A stretch of DNA of 64,000 nt from Paragyromitra xinjiangensis (GCA_038503065.1 JBCAMK010000014.1:620001-684000), one strand, 5' to 3'. Counted from the stretch's first letter, positions 45,107-59,516 are shown. Notes: generated by a model not told the origin, from the letters alone. Made by a program: numbers and translations.

Positions 45107-46913
45107 GGTGGGGTGAACATATAGAAGCGGAAGATTTCAGAGTCATTGAAATTGAAAACGGGAGATAAATAGCCGACACAAGTCTGCGAGTTGAGTTAGC
45201 TTTCGGCCTAAATAATTATAACCCCCCACTCAAGTCCGGGTCATTACCAGTATTATATCATAGACATCCCATATTCTTCCCAGGCTACCGTGAGAAAATC
45301 AATCCAGGACAGAAACTATAATAGGACACGAATCCCACCACGGAAGCAGAATAGTCATTGACTTCCACAAATACCTCACAGTTCTGCTAAGGGCTCGAGC
45401 TCAGAATCAAAAACCATGGGCCCGTAAACCAAAACAGCCCAGGCTTCCATATTAACTCCTAAAACCCCCGACAATTGTGAAATATACTTGCTTTTCCCTC
45501 CAAGAGTTATAATATGACATATAATAACGCACTAATCTCCGACAAAAGCACCTCGGGTCGCTAATTAGGGAAACTACATGCCTCGAGAGTTTTTAGTCAA
45601 CTGGTTATAAGTCATCCTGTAGTGGTCCGTGTTGGAAATACCTATAGTTACATGTACCCATCAGCAGTAAAGACATAAAACACGTGACGTCCAAAGTGTT
45701 GGGGAAAAGGAGCGAACTATAATATTCATCCACCTAGGCAAAAGATGGCGCCCAGTGTTAGGGGATACTCCTTTAACTTCGACAACAATGGCACTCAGTT
45801 AGAGAGAAATATGATTTATGATTGATGATGGAGAGATCTCAGGTCTCTGGATACATACCGGGTACATGTATTTATACCTGAGTAGACTTGCTTAGTCATC
45901 TCATCCCGTAACACCAAGACTCGTTCCAGCAGAAAAACAGCGAAGAGAATAAACAGCAAGATCTTAAGAGATGAGGGTGTGGTAGTGGTGGCTGTCGAAG
46001 AAAAAATTATGATTGTGTTTTGGCGAAAACATTCACAGGTTAAGTAGAACAAAAAACACTCACTCTATCGTTAAGGTCCGAATGAGTAGCCGAGCGATTA
46101 GTATATTAGGTTAGTCCATAATAAGACAGCTTTAGTAAACCAGTAGCTACTCCCGCTCAGACGAGGTAATATACTTCTACTTTGTTCCTCTTATTCCCCA
46201 TGGCTAGCACATTAGAGAGAAATACTCAAGGCCATTCTACTATGAGAGACGATGTGAGACCAGCATTTGGTGCCAGTGGAGACAACGAGCAAATTAAAAT
46301 AGGTGATGACTAGTCTTGTGCCTAGCCCCATACACTAGGTGACGACAAACAAATAACAAATCGGTGATGTTTATCAAGGCACTAGTAGCACCCTATATGG
46401 GAAAACCTATGGGAGAAAAAGCTACCCACTACCACCAACCTACGAAAGACGGTCGAGAATTTAGCGCCTTAAAGCTTGCGCCGTGAGTGATTGCCTACTA
46501 TTGGCCGATCAGTCCCACAATCCGTAGTAACGGGAAGATAATTGTGATAACTCATGCGAAAGCCTTTAGTACCTGCTAAACAAAGGAGACCAACTTATCA
46601 ACAACTGGAATGCTGGCCATTAGACCATTACCCTACAAGCAAAGGCCGGGGCCCTACTAACTTTGACTAGCTCAAGTACCAACTCCGCTGAGCCTATGTT
46701 ACTCTAAAAGTCAAGGAGACCCCCTTAAGCGCTATCCCGGGTATTCTAGCCACTTATTGACTGTCCCTTCTTGATGTTTTCAGGTGATGTCACAGGATGT
46801 CACTCGGTTCTGCACCAAGATTTTACGTTACCCGGCTTTCGTAACGCTAACCCCACCCCCGCAGATGGAAAACTTGAAATAAAATCTACACCAAAAACGT
46901 GAGCTTTCGAAAA
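45107..46913. other. intergenic region with repeat cluster C
   Basis: No protein gene is supported. Two TACATGTA palindromes lie at 45649 and 45863. The right half (46083-46650) is a cluster of related composite repeat units, listed separately. The last 260 bases are the promoter of the PRMT3-type gene. Confidence 0.55.
46083..46650. repeat. composite repeat cluster C: three tRNA-like modules and one hairpin arm
   Basis: Module C1 (46083-46175, plus strand) has a box A-like TAGCCGAGCGA at 46087-46097, an ATAAGACAGCTTTAGTAAACC segment like copy A, and a T-arm-like CCCGCTCAGACGAGG. A diverged hairpin arm (TAGTCTTGTGCCTAGCCCCA) lies at 46311-46330, with no intact partner. Module C2 starts at 46448 with GACGGTCGAG and TTAGCGCC, preceded by CCTACGAA as in copy A. 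A fourth, inverted module (about 46560-46640, minus strand) reads AATGGTCTAATGGCCAGCAT and TGATAAG. The arm-to-module spacing in C (about 140 bases) resembles copy A (about 160). The cluster therefore looks like at least two tandem units plus an inverted one. Confidence 0.5.
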
Positions 46914-48685
<1,772 letters not shown>

Positions 48686-49322
48686 AATATTTCTTGTATA
48701 TAACAGGGAGATTTTGTTCACGCGGCGTCCAAAAGTTTATATGTTTAACAATTAAGGAAAAGCAAGTGTTTGTACCCTGAGTGAAGAAAGTGAATCTGTC
48801 GCCCTGGTAACGGGAGTCATTTAGAGTATAGACGAATTTACAGAGCGACTCAGTAAACAGACACGTCTTCCCGGCGCGAGTCGCGTAAGAGGGGCTCTCA
48901 CTGGATGAGCGAAGCCAAAAGACTTTTAGGACTCGCGAAACTGGGGAGGTTTTGCTTTGACTGTCGATTTTTCAGGTTTCGGCACATTGGGAATTTGACG
49001 TGGCTTTGTTTGATTTTGGTGTGGGACGCGAGATTCGAAAGCCAAGACGCGCGAAGAGGCTCATTAGCGCGTTTTAGGGAGCATCAAAACGATCGCTTCC
49101 CGTCGTCTTCCCCCACCCAACAACATCTGTTGTCACTCCTCAACACGACAACACCAACCATTATCTTCTATCCTCTTCCATCCGTCTAAATTTCCGCCAG
49201 TTTCATCTGTAAATCCTTTCGTTTTGGCGTAGTTAGAAATAGGAGGACTGAAGAAGCATCGTTGCTGGAATTCTTATTCCGTTGTTCAACGGTTGCAGTG
49301 TTTGTTTTGATTTCTGTCTATA
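48686..49322. other. intergenic region PRMT3-type / INCENP
   Basis: This holds the 3' flank of the methyltransferase gene and the promoter/leader of the INCENP gene. A 94-codon open frame at 48905-49189 has no family features. Confidence 0.55.
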
Positions 49323-52300
49323 ATGGCCACACGTCAAACCACCAAGCCCGCTACGGTCGGATCTTTCAGCTGGATTGCCAACGAACGAGCGTTGATGCGA
49401 CAGCATGAGGAACAAGATATCGAGGATTTTTCTTTCTCAGCTCGAAATGATTTGGAATGGCTGAATGAGCATATGGCGGATATTTTCGAGCGGAACCATG
49501 TGTAGGCTCCCATAATTTCTTTGTCCGTCTTCAGATAAAAAATTGCTAATGCCTTGCGTTTTCAGAGATATGGCCGAGTTGCTTAAAACTCCAGGGAGGT
49601 TACGAGGAAAGACACCAAGGGCTGCTCGGAGACAAATTAATCCAGCCCAAGGGCATGAGGTTAGTAACTCAAATATTTCAACCCCTGCCATATGCCTGTA
49701 ACTAACGCGTCTTTTTATTAGCATGCTACTAACGTATTTGACATTAATCAGCCTTCTACTAATACTACCAACCTATCCGATAATCCATTCTATGATTCAA
49801 TTGCTCAGCTTCCTACCAACAAGGAGCTTTCCCCAGCTCGTAATCCCTCAAAATCACCAGCTCGGTCATTGCGAGTGCTTCAAGATGTTCAGCCGAAAAA
49901 GCTCCCTGATCCAACGAAAGATAGTGCTGTGTGCCTTAGCCAAGCAGAGAGTAGTCAGGCAGCATCGCATATGGCTAGCCAAATTAGTGTTGGTGATAGC
50001 GGAATATGGAGCGCTTCTTCAAATTTCGGTTCGCAGCAGACGCAACAGTCGGAGGTGTCATCCCAACGCATGTTACATTCGTCTGAAAACTTCGGTTTTG
50101 CGCCTCCAGGACCTGGTCGAGATTCAACGTATCGCACAGCTCCAGAAGGTAGCTCAGACCCACCGCATCGATCGCCAGCACAAACAAAAAATACAGCGCC
50201 GCCATCTTCACCCCAACCAAGACTTACAGACAAACTTCCTCCTTCTGAGAGCTTAGAAACTACCCCACAGTCACAAGCGAAAGTATGTAGCTTTAAGCTC
50301 ACTCCGGATAAGCCCGAGGGACAGGAGGTTGTTGACCAGCCCCCTGCAAAATCTGTTGCTCCACCTAAAAAAGTGGCTTCTGAGCCTCGACGATCTGGTC
50401 GACTTGCGGGACGCTCCTCCTCCCCACTCCCTACCAGCACCCAGCTACTATCCGACGGGCCCAACGACGCTGTGCCATCATCACCGCCAAATGTATCTCA
50501 TCTAGAAGCCTCAGGGACGAATGAGGAGGATGCGCCGACCCTGCCAACAGCTAAATCACCCAGTCCCTCACCTGCCCTTACTAGGTCCGTACGACCTGAG
50601 ACTCCTGCACGTTCCCTTGCGCGTGTTAAATCGCCTCAAAAGCCACCAGTTGCGCAAACACCTGAGGGATCTCCATCTAGATCCTCGTCGGAACCTCCTA
50701 CACCTGAAGTTCCAGTCATCAGAAAGAGCATTCTTAACTTCGCTGCGCTGCCGGCAAGGGAACCATTAACAAGTAAGAAGAAGAGTTTAGGAATGAAGAC
50801 TACTCGTGATAGCCATGTGGAACAGATCCGTCTGACTGGTGCTAGCCGGGCGAGCTGGATGAACAAGAAAGGAAACGGCAAAAGCCTTGGTGCTTCTAGC
50901 AGGCAAATCGAGCGTATCGAAAAGCAGGGTGAGGAGGAACAGGCTGAAAAGCTCGATTTACCTCTTAACAGAAAACGAAAGAGTGAAAATGTTCGTGATG
51001 ATTCACAAAAGAAGTCTAAAGGCAACAGGGAGAGCACGAAGGCTATGGATGAGGAAATGGAAGAAGGTTCTAGCGGCGAGACGGCAAAAGCGACGGCATT
51101 GCATAATAAGACATCTACACAACGCCTTCACGACAAAATTCAGCAACTTGGAAAACTCAATGCTTCTCGTGAAGCACGCTCCTTCCCCTCTTCGGTTTCT
51201 CATAATGCAGATTTAGGCTACCCAGAGTTGCCCCATGCCGATCAGGAGTCAGATCAAGCCCAGCCGATATCGAAACGGACCAAGAGCGATACTCAAGGCC
51301 AACTTTCGCACAATGCATACCCTACCACCCGGTGGACAAGCAATCACGACGATGAAGAAGAATGGATTCCTACGAGGCAAGAGCCAAAGCGCCGGCTGAC
51401 CCGAAGCAACACCGAGGGGATGATCGAAATGAAAGAGAAGGAAACTGAGACTGCAAGACCCCAATCCGCTCATAGATGGAATAATTCACCAAAGCAGAAT
51501 ATTGTTCCTACATTAACTTCCGTTCGCAACATGGCTACTACTGAAAGCGCGCCTATAGCCCCTCTAAAATCACCCACATACCCTACTCAAAGACACTTGC
51601 CTGGTTCACCGCTCAAGTCATCATTTTCTGACGATTGGATTAAAATGCCTGCTTCGCCGACAAGACCTCCCGGTGAGGGTGCTATTTCAGCCGTCAAAGC
51701 TCATACTTCTAGCGTGTTCAAGAAGGCTAAGGAGATGCTGCTTAAGAGCTCCGTTTCAAGCACCTCAGCGAAGATCGAGACAATGAATCCTAGCTTACGA
51801 AGTTGGCAGGGTGGAAATAACTTGCGACAACAGATGGCCAACGATTCCGGCAAGAGTCATTTGCAAGAGTTGCCCGAGCAACATGACCAGCAGCTATACC
51901 CTGATTTAGGGTCCGTTATGGACACCAAGATCGAAGCGCCAGCTCCATCCCAAGACTCTGTGCCATCTAAGGAACCCGCAGAGTGTCAAGCCACTGTTGA
52001 GGATATCATCAAACCTAGTAGGGAAGGGCGGCAGACTAGGAGCTCGCGATCTAGGGATACCCGTGATGTAACTCCAGAGGTGGAAGAACCTGCCCCCAAG
52101 GTTCAAAAGAAGTCCAAGGCGGCCGAAAAGGCTGAGAGGGAGGCTGAGAGAGCAGAAAGAGAGGAGAAACTTCGCCAGGCAGAGGAGGAGCTTCGAATTA
52201 TGAAAGAAGAGGAACAGAGAGATCGTGAAGAGGAGTTACGACAGGCTCAAGAACAGCAACGAAGACACAAAGAAGAGCAGATGCGTAAGGAAAAAGAGGA

Positions 52301-54119
52301 GTCTAGAAGGCGTCAGGAAGAGCGGCTAAGGCAAGAGAAGGAGGAGCTAAAGAGGCGTCAACAGGAGGAGGTAAAAAGGCAGCAAGAAGAAGAGGCTAGA
52401 AAAGTAAAAGAGGCACTTTCCAATTTCCGGGATGACGAAGATTATGATATGTCAGATAGGGAGGAGAGTGCGGCAGAGTCCACCCGTGGGCGTATCACTT
52501 CTTCTGCTGAACCGGAACGCCCACCCTCCCGCCTTCAGAAAGGAGGAACCCGTTTTCAAAAGACTGGGGATAAGAATAAACCACTTCGTCCGGGAACTGC
52601 AAACAAAGATCAACCCAAGCCTAAGATCGGGCCTATTTCCATTAGTGTTGGCACTGCCAGTCAAAGGGAAATGCAGAGTCAGCGGAGCAAGCCAAATATG
52701 ACGCCCTCAACTTCTACATTGGTTGCTGCGCTCAAGCAGAGCTTTGAGAATCCTGGTTTGCAGGCTAGCTCAAGCCAAATTAGCTTGACTTCTTCCACAT
52801 CTGCGAATAGCTTGAGATCTTCTAATCCTACTGGATCGAAGCAATTAAAGTCATTGACTGCGGCTGCTAACCAACTAAAGAAGGTACGCACCACTTACCT
52901 CCCGAAGTAGATCGAGTGCGATGCTAACTTGTATCATCATGAATAGGAGCAAGAAGATAAAGAACGGAAAGCGGCAGCAAAGAAAGATCTCGAGCGTCGC
53001 AGACAAGAAAATCAGAGAAAAATGGAAGAAGAAGCTCGAAGGACCAGACAAAAGCAAGCTCCTACGTCAACTCAAAAAACATTGTCAAGGACTCAGACTG
53101 TGGCAAACGTATGGTCACAAACTCAGACTAAACTCCGATGTGCTAACGGATTACAGCTTCGCCAAACCTCTGAGGAGCCAGAAAGGAGATTGGATTTTAA
53201 GTCAACTGTGAACAGTAAACCAGTTCTTAAGACTGCAGTGAAACGCGTTTTTCAGCCGGAGTCCACCGAAGATCAGCAGCAATACAGACAAGCTCCCACC
53301 AAACCTGGCGCCCCGGTATACCAGCAGGAAGGAGCAAAGAAACGTAGGACTGGAGAGTATGATGAACGTCCATACGAAATGGCACCTCCTATCCGCCAAT
53401 CAGTTGCCAAAAAGGTGCTAAAATATTCTGCCCCCTGGAAAAAAAAGCCTGTCCGACTAATAAAAACAAAGGAAACAATGCCAAAGAGTGTTATGCCCCA
53501 CGGCTATATACAGGCCTCGTCTCAGGTTCTTCCATCTACTGTGCCATCAATGCTAAGACCACCCACAAAATCTGGTGCTCCTATGTCCCAAGTTGAGGGG
53601 GTTAAGTTTTCCAAAGACAAGATCAGATTTGCCAATGAGGCTGCTGGCGGCCCTTCGGCTGGTCCTCCATCTGCCTTCAAAACTCCTGGCACTAAATCCG
53701 CTTCTAAGTTGGCTATGCTTAAGACCCCTGCTGGGGCCAAGGACTCGCCGATCTATCAGAACGGTGAACTTATTGAACTGCCTGATATTCCAACCGATTC
53801 AGAAGATGAAGATGATGACTATGCTCCGAAAGATAGCTTTAGCGTTCCTCAGTGGGCCGAATCTCCGGAACTCCGCTCTTTGTTACGTCAGCAACAGAGT
53901 ATGAATCCCGAGGAAGTCTTTGGTCCCATTGGAAAATTGGACATGGACGCCATCTTCCAGAACAGGACCGATAAACAAGCTCACAGATTCAGAGCTCGTA
54001 CTTCGTCCGCCAACTGGTCTGGTGCAGATAGACTTACGGCCGCTGAGATTGCGGCGGACCATGAAGCGAGACAGAAGATGATTGCACAAGGTGGCTGGAA
54101 GTATCAGCCTCCTTCTTGA
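49323..54119 (+). CDS. SLI15: inner centromere protein (INCENP/Sli15), chromosomal passenger complex scaffold
   Basis: Exons 49323-49501, 49566-49659, 49722-52883 and 52947-54119 join in frame to 1535 residues (introns 64, 62 and 63 nt). The conserved N-terminus (GSFSWIANERALMRQHEEQD, then DLEWLNEHMADIF) is the part that in INCENP proteins binds Survivin/Borealin for centromere targeting. A long disordered Ser/Pro-rich middle follows. Residues about 890-995 form a highly charged single helix/coiled coil (Glu/Lys/Arg repeats, EEQRDREEELRQAQEQQRRH) that binds microtubules in relatives. The C-terminal IN-box (about 1420-1478: ELPDIPTDSEDEDDD, then PQWAESPELRSLLRQQQSMN and EEVFGP) activates Aurora B/Ipl1. 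The protein is about twice the length of yeast Sli15 (698), mainly through the disordered middle, which is usual in Pezizomycotina. Confidence 0.93.
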
Positions 54120-54657
54120 ATGGATTTCTTCATTACTTTTCCTGTTTTATATTAGGGGGTTTTTTGGGTCTTCTTCATATATTCATTCTTATTCTTTTCA
54201 TTACTGGGAATGCGTACGTGTCTTTGATGGATGGGCGAATGGGAATTGGTTCATGGTGCAAAAATGGATGCAGGCGATGCGTATGAATATTCATTCACGT
54301 TGTGTAGCTATTTTTTTTCTTGTGATTTTTTTGGTTTCCTTTATTTCTTTTAGGGGTTTGTCATCGCGGGTGTTCACTCTATTCATACTAATACCTGCTT
54401 CTGCACAGAAAACCCCTGTACGCAGGCCCTCGTCTCTCCCCTCAGGCTATGGGACAATTGTATATACCCTTTCTTTTGCTGCTTCTACCCTAGAGCCTGA
54501 GATTCTATACTTTTTGCCTCGCTATGCTGTTTCTTATTCGTCTTGGGAATGGGTCAAGGGAACATGTGTTGTTATCTGCTTATTATAGATCATGTCTGTA
54601 TGTACAAGGGTAACAAAAAGGCAAGTAGCCATTACACTTTTACACAAGTCACTCTTC
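54120..54657. other. convergent intergenic region INCENP / CNS1
   Basis: The shared 3' flank of two converging genes. It is T-rich. A 168-codon hydrophobic frame on the plus strand (54082-54588) overlaps the INCENP 3' end and is a product of the T-rich composition. Confidence 0.55.
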
Positions 54658-56045
54658 TTACACCGCTAGAGGTGGATGCTTTTTCTTCCAGTCGGCTATA
54701 AACTCTTGCGTTCGTACTTTGGGCACCAACATAATTTTCAGAACCTGGTCAACGACCTGGACTTTCCCTGCACCTAGGACCTCGAACAACGGCATCTTCT
54801 TGCCAACCTTGATCAGCCCACCATTTTTGGTCTCCATGTAGGCTTCAACCTTCGACTGGGGAAAATATTCGCGGGATGAATCCCACGGGCATGGTTCGGC
54901 GAGAACCATGGCGAGCTGCGAAAAGAGATCAGAGTTCTCGGGGAAAGCTTTGATGAAGTCCGATTGCAGCGTAAGTGGGTACAAAAAAATCGTAGGGAAG
55001 TGCAGTGTGGACTTGGGATCTGTTGGGTCCGCGAGATGAAGGGTCGCATCCTCCAGTTCCGGAGGTTGTGAGGTCGTTTTGGTGGGTATTTTCCTCGCGA
55101 TCATGGCGATTTTCAAAATTTGTTCCTCCCGCTTCTTCTTATCCTCTCTTTCTTTACGCAATCTCTCCACCTCTGCAATCCGCCCCTGTTTTTTACCAAT
55201 CTGATCTTGTAATGCGAGGAGTGCGGTGTTCGAGGGGTCACATTCGAGGCCGTTATCAATGCATTGCATAGCTTCAGAAAATTTCTCTAGCGAAAAAAGG
55301 GCACGTGCAGATCGGTACCAAGCCTTCACATTGCGGTGGTTCAGTTGGAGAGCAAATTTGCAGTCATTTATTACGCGGCGGTAATTTTCTAGTCTATGGT
55401 TAGACTAAGTGACTAGTAAAGTGAACGGATGGGGAGAAGGAGTTACTGAGTTCGAGATTACAAGCGGCACGGTTGGTATAGCAGGCAGAATCAATCTCGG
55501 TCACACCACACTTCACAGCAAGAGCCTTTGTATAGAATTCGACAGCATCTCTCCATTGCTTTACTTTGAAGTTTTCGTTGCCTGTAGTTCGGGGATCATG
55601 TCAGGAGTCGAATAGCAGAGAACGCCGGAAGTGGGCTTATTGGCAAAAGTACCTTGTGTTCGGAAATTTTGCGCTACCTGATTAAATCGATAATTAGTAT
55701 ACATTTTATAGTATTTATTCGAGATATATACAGAATAGACCACACCTCATGAGGCTCTCCTTCATACGCCAATGCCTTCAACGCCTCCAGCTCCAAATTC
55801 TCCTCGCCATCTACTCCCTTCTCGTCCAGCTCAGTCATAAAAAGTGGCATTTTGTTCATAGCCTTCAAAAATTCCTCCGTCGTTACGTTCTTCACCCCCG
55901 CTATTGCGGGTGGCAGCTCTGGTGCCATGCTTCCTAGCGCCGACGGCCCCTTCGATGTATAACCATGACGCTCCGCAGCTTGCTGTACCAACTGATCGAG
56001 ATTCATGTTAGTGATGCTTTCGTCAAGCTCTTCGATTACTGCCAT
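54658..56045 (-). CDS. CNS1: Cns1/TTC4-type TPR co-chaperone of Hsp90 and Hsp70
   Basis: Minus-strand exons 56045-55746, 55677-55653 (a 25-nt microexon), 55581-55447 and 55388-54658 join in frame to 396 residues (yeast Cns1 is 385). The N-terminus (PLFMTELDEKG, LEALKALAYEGEPHEVAQNF) is typical of Cns1/TTC4. Three TPR motifs occupy about 105-225: NFKVKQWRDAVEFYTKAL, DSACYTNRAACNLELKNYRR and NVKAWYRSARALFSLEKFSE. A charged helix follows and then the C-terminal wheel-like domain (DPKSTLHFPTIFLYPLTLQS, PLFEVLGAGKVQVVDQVLKI). Cns1 is essential in yeast, binds the C-terminal EEVD of Hsp90/Hsp70 through its TPR clamp and supports translation elongation factor eEF2. The microexon was placed because it alone keeps the frame between GEPHE and GNENFKVKQ. 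Confidence 0.93.
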
Positions 56046-58256
56046 GATGGAGTATTGGAAATATGTAAGGTCTTAAAATATGTAAGGTCTTAAAGGTGGA
56101 GTGCCCAGTTTTTTTTTAAGATGATGGCGGGGTTGGTGGGGCAGACGTTGAAATTGAGTTTGAGGCTTATGTTAGTCACTCACACCCCGACCCGTGGTCT
56201 TGGCACTCAATAATCACTGTGGGTCCGGGAGTTTCACAGGTGTACTACAATGATGGTAAAGACTACTAAGCTTATTCCTGAGGAGGCCCGCCCAAACCTT
56301 ACGGCATGTAGAGCCTCAGCCAAATTCATCTCAGATAAACTTAGTGTATAAACATTTGGAAGGTTGTTAGGGGCACCTAGACGAAGCTCTTTCAGCGCTC
56401 TACAAAAAAGACCGGGGCCAGGATTTTCTCGCCAAATAATATCCCTTGCAATTGGTTGCCAGCCTCACTCCTAGTTGGTGGGCAGTTACAAGCGTATGGG
56501 GTGAAGTTGGAACGGCAAGGGTACTGAAAAACTGTTTTTTGTATCTTAATTGTTATAACTAAACATCCTGGCCGTTCCAACTTCACCCCCCGTACGCTTG
56601 TACATGTGTGATTGGAACGCAAGGCTAAACCCACGCTGATCTATCACGGCTGGTAACGACCACAGTCCTCTAAGCTAGAAAGTAATCGAAAGCTATTAGA
56701 TACTCTAGGCATAAGCGCCGGTATGACCCCTCACTGTTGTTCTCCAACCCCTAAACCCGCCCACGAAAAAATCATCCCCTGCTCGCAACCCTAGAGTCTC
56801 TGCCCAACAACCCAAAGTAGATCGTTAAATCCAATAGAATTAGATAAAATATCGAATTGATGAAAAGGCCTCAGGGGACAAAACGGGCCATCTCAGAATG
56901 GCTTAGGAAATATGCTCCATGTTTAGCCCACACTTCCCCAGAGATTGAAAATGAATTACCCTTTTCTTCTACCTTTGATTGGCAGATATCATTCGACATA
57001 TTCTCCCTGTAGGGGCCATAGCCTAGAACTGGCTATCAATCCAGCCAACTCAAACCCTCACAGCGCCCGTAGTTACATTTTTTTAACCAATACATATGTC
57101 AAACAATGCCCACCCGGTATTATAAAGCGCTTCGTGCAGGTGGGGGTCCCAGCTACCCCATCCAGACTTCTATTTAGTGTAGACAAATCGTAGTGGCAGC
57201 TGTAAACACTGGTGGTACTTGTGACGAAGATCACACAAAAAGCACCGTTAATGCACTCTTGGCCCTTGTGCCCATTCTTGTACAATTAACCTCCCGTAAA
57301 GCGAATCTGGGCTTATTAGCTCAATTAATATAATTAAGCATGGTATTTGGTGAGCTGGCCTCAGACTGTATCCGTTGGTACCCGCGCATTCCACCCGCGC
57401 CGGTGGTCAACTAATCCTTTGTGCACATGACTGATGGACGTGAAGTACCCATAATAGTGTGCTGAGGATTCGTCTGTCGGACCTCTCGTACCAAACAGTA
57501 ACATGTATCCGGTAGTATGTCTCAAACAACGCTTATCGATTGGTAATTGCGTGATAAAGATACGAGCTGACTTCTGAATAACACCAAATCACAACGAGCG
57601 ATGCGAAGACCACTCACTACCTTCGCCCCAGAGGGGCAAGGCACGCATATCCGGGATCTTAAGTGGCTAAGTCGCTTTTCCCCCTGTGGCCAAGGCACTC
57701 AGCCACAGAAATAATCACTAGGCCACAGCCTGATTTGAGGGCCTGCATGTCTCATCACCCAAGGGAGATGCTTGCAACTACCCACTGTAGCCTCAGCAAG
57801 CATCACGTCATAATAATTCGAGGCTTATCGATTGGCTGTTGACCACACACAGTCATAGGAACAGTTTAATCAGCGACAATTACATCATGAGTCTGCTGGT
57901 TGCCTGTATGGTGCAACCACGCCCTTGCTTATCCTCATTCTCACGCCTTATATGATTGTCAATCGTTATCTGTCCCTCTCCGCCCCTCCTCTTCCTCTTG
58001 ACTTTGCTTCCTTTTTCCATACTCCCATATTCATCGTCTTAAACCCCATACCCGAACCAAAGCACTTGATCGTGATATTTCTAGTTTATATAATACTATC
58101 TAAGGTGAGAGAGCTACTACTCCGTTCCCATACGCATAGCTCCATTACATGTAGTTTGCGCTTGTCCATTCCTCACGTAAGCCCTTTCTCGGCCGGGTAC
58201 ACGTATTAATAATATAGTTCGATAGGTTAGGCCTAGGACTTCAAGATATTCCAAAC
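56046..58256. other. intergenic region with a short foldback element
   Basis: No gene is supported. It contains the foldback at 56488-56602 and one TACATGTA at 58146-58153. It includes the promoters of CNS1 (left) and of the cytochrome b561 gene (right). Confidence 0.55.
56488..56602. repeat. 115-bp foldback element with about 30-bp inverted repeats
   Basis: The left arm 56488-56516 (ACAAGCGTATGGGG through GGAACGGC) is nearly the reverse complement of the right arm 56570-56602, with one substitution and a small C-run length difference. A spacer of about 54 bases separates them. No coding sequence is inside. A short MITE-like or hairpin element is the likely explanation. Confidence 0.7.
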
Positions 58257-59516
58257 ATGAGTAAGTTCCAGCTCTTTATTCACATACATGTAGTTATATG
58301 TATGGTTTCCTTCGCTCTAACACGGGTGTGCTAGCCTCTACAGATCATGAATCCCCCGTGACCGAACATGAGCCACTCTTAGGAAGACCTGGGGATGTAG
58401 CTCAGGATGAACGAAAAGGATTGGCTTACAACCTAATAACTGGTATAAGTGCAATGTTGAATATACTAGAAGGAGATACTAATCCATTTTTCTAAAGGAA
58501 CTGCCCCACTTGCTCAGGTTGGAGGAATTTTGGTACGTGGCTCAGTTTTGTCGCTAAGGCGCAACAAAGTTCTTACAATTACCCGAGCAGCTTGTCGCTC
58601 TGGTCTGGGGAGCTGTGTTTACGCATCCGCTTTTGGTCTTTTCCTTACATCCACTTTTAAACTCGGTAAGCATTGAAAACATCCTGAGATTGAATTGGGA
58701 AAGCTAAACTGCTACCCTCTATAGTTTGGCGTACTTCTCTCCATTGAGGCAATCCTAGTATTACAACCGACCCACACTGCAGATCAAAAGCGTAGGGTAA
58801 GTTATCACTTCAGCTGTGGTGTTCAAGAAAAATTCCTGACAGGATTAGGGAACATACGTTCATGCAGCGTTCAATGGCTTCGCCGCCCTATCTTTCTTCA
58901 TCGCGCTCGTTATTGTGATCTGGCACAAGCAAAATAACCACAGTAAGTTCCGGTAAACTTTTACAACAGAGAGTGTAGCTGACAGTTCCTGCTATCCAGT
59001 TCCCCATTTCGAGTCTTTTCACGCGTACTTGGGTATCGTTATATATGGCTTGCTATTAGTACAAGGTAGGATCTGGGCCTTTTCTACCCGAGAATCCAGA
59101 CTCAAGGCTGACCCTAACTTCAAATAGCTTTTATTGGCTTTACGCAGTACTTCACCCCAGGCCTGTATGGTAGTGTTGACAACGCGAAAGCATTGGTGAG
59201 AATTACAATTCATTTGATTTCCCTAGAGCCTAGGAAATTGACGGTATCTAACCTATAATAGTATAAATACCACCGTGTCTCTGGTTATATCATACTCCTG
59301 CTGTACCTGGTCAACGTTTTTCTTGCTAGTCAGCTTTACTACAGTGATAAAATTCTCCACATCAAGACTTGGGGCATCGTCTTGGCAAGCGTACTGGTCA
59401 TTATTGGTGAGTTATATCCTCTAAAGGAGTTGTGTTATTTCGATCATCGACTCAATGTTACTTTTCTAGGAGTTTATCCTCGTATTAAGAAGCAAAAAAT
59501 CGCCATCTTTGGGTAA
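58257..59516 (+). CDS. cytochrome b561-type transmembrane electron-transfer protein
   Basis: Ten exons: 58257-58260, 58344-58442, 58498-58532, 58591-58665, 58725-58796, 58849-58942, 59000-59065, 59128-59195, 59262-59406 and 59470-59516. They give 234 residues with introns of 52-83 nt. The protein starts MNHESPVTEHEPLLGR and has about six membrane segments. Likely haem-ligand histidines are visible in SLHPLLNS, YVHAAFNGF, ESFHAYLG and YKYHRVSGY, the b561 pattern of two pairs on four helices. Between them lie LQPTHTADQK and GFTQYFTPGLYGSVDNAKAL, well-conserved loops in fungal homologues. Such proteins carry electrons across membranes, often as ascorbate-dependent ferric reductases. The short exons were found by matching the family sequence, and most lie outside long frames. 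The first coding exon is only four bases; an in-frame ATG at 58298 inside intron 1 could serve unspliced mRNA. Confidence 0.9.
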
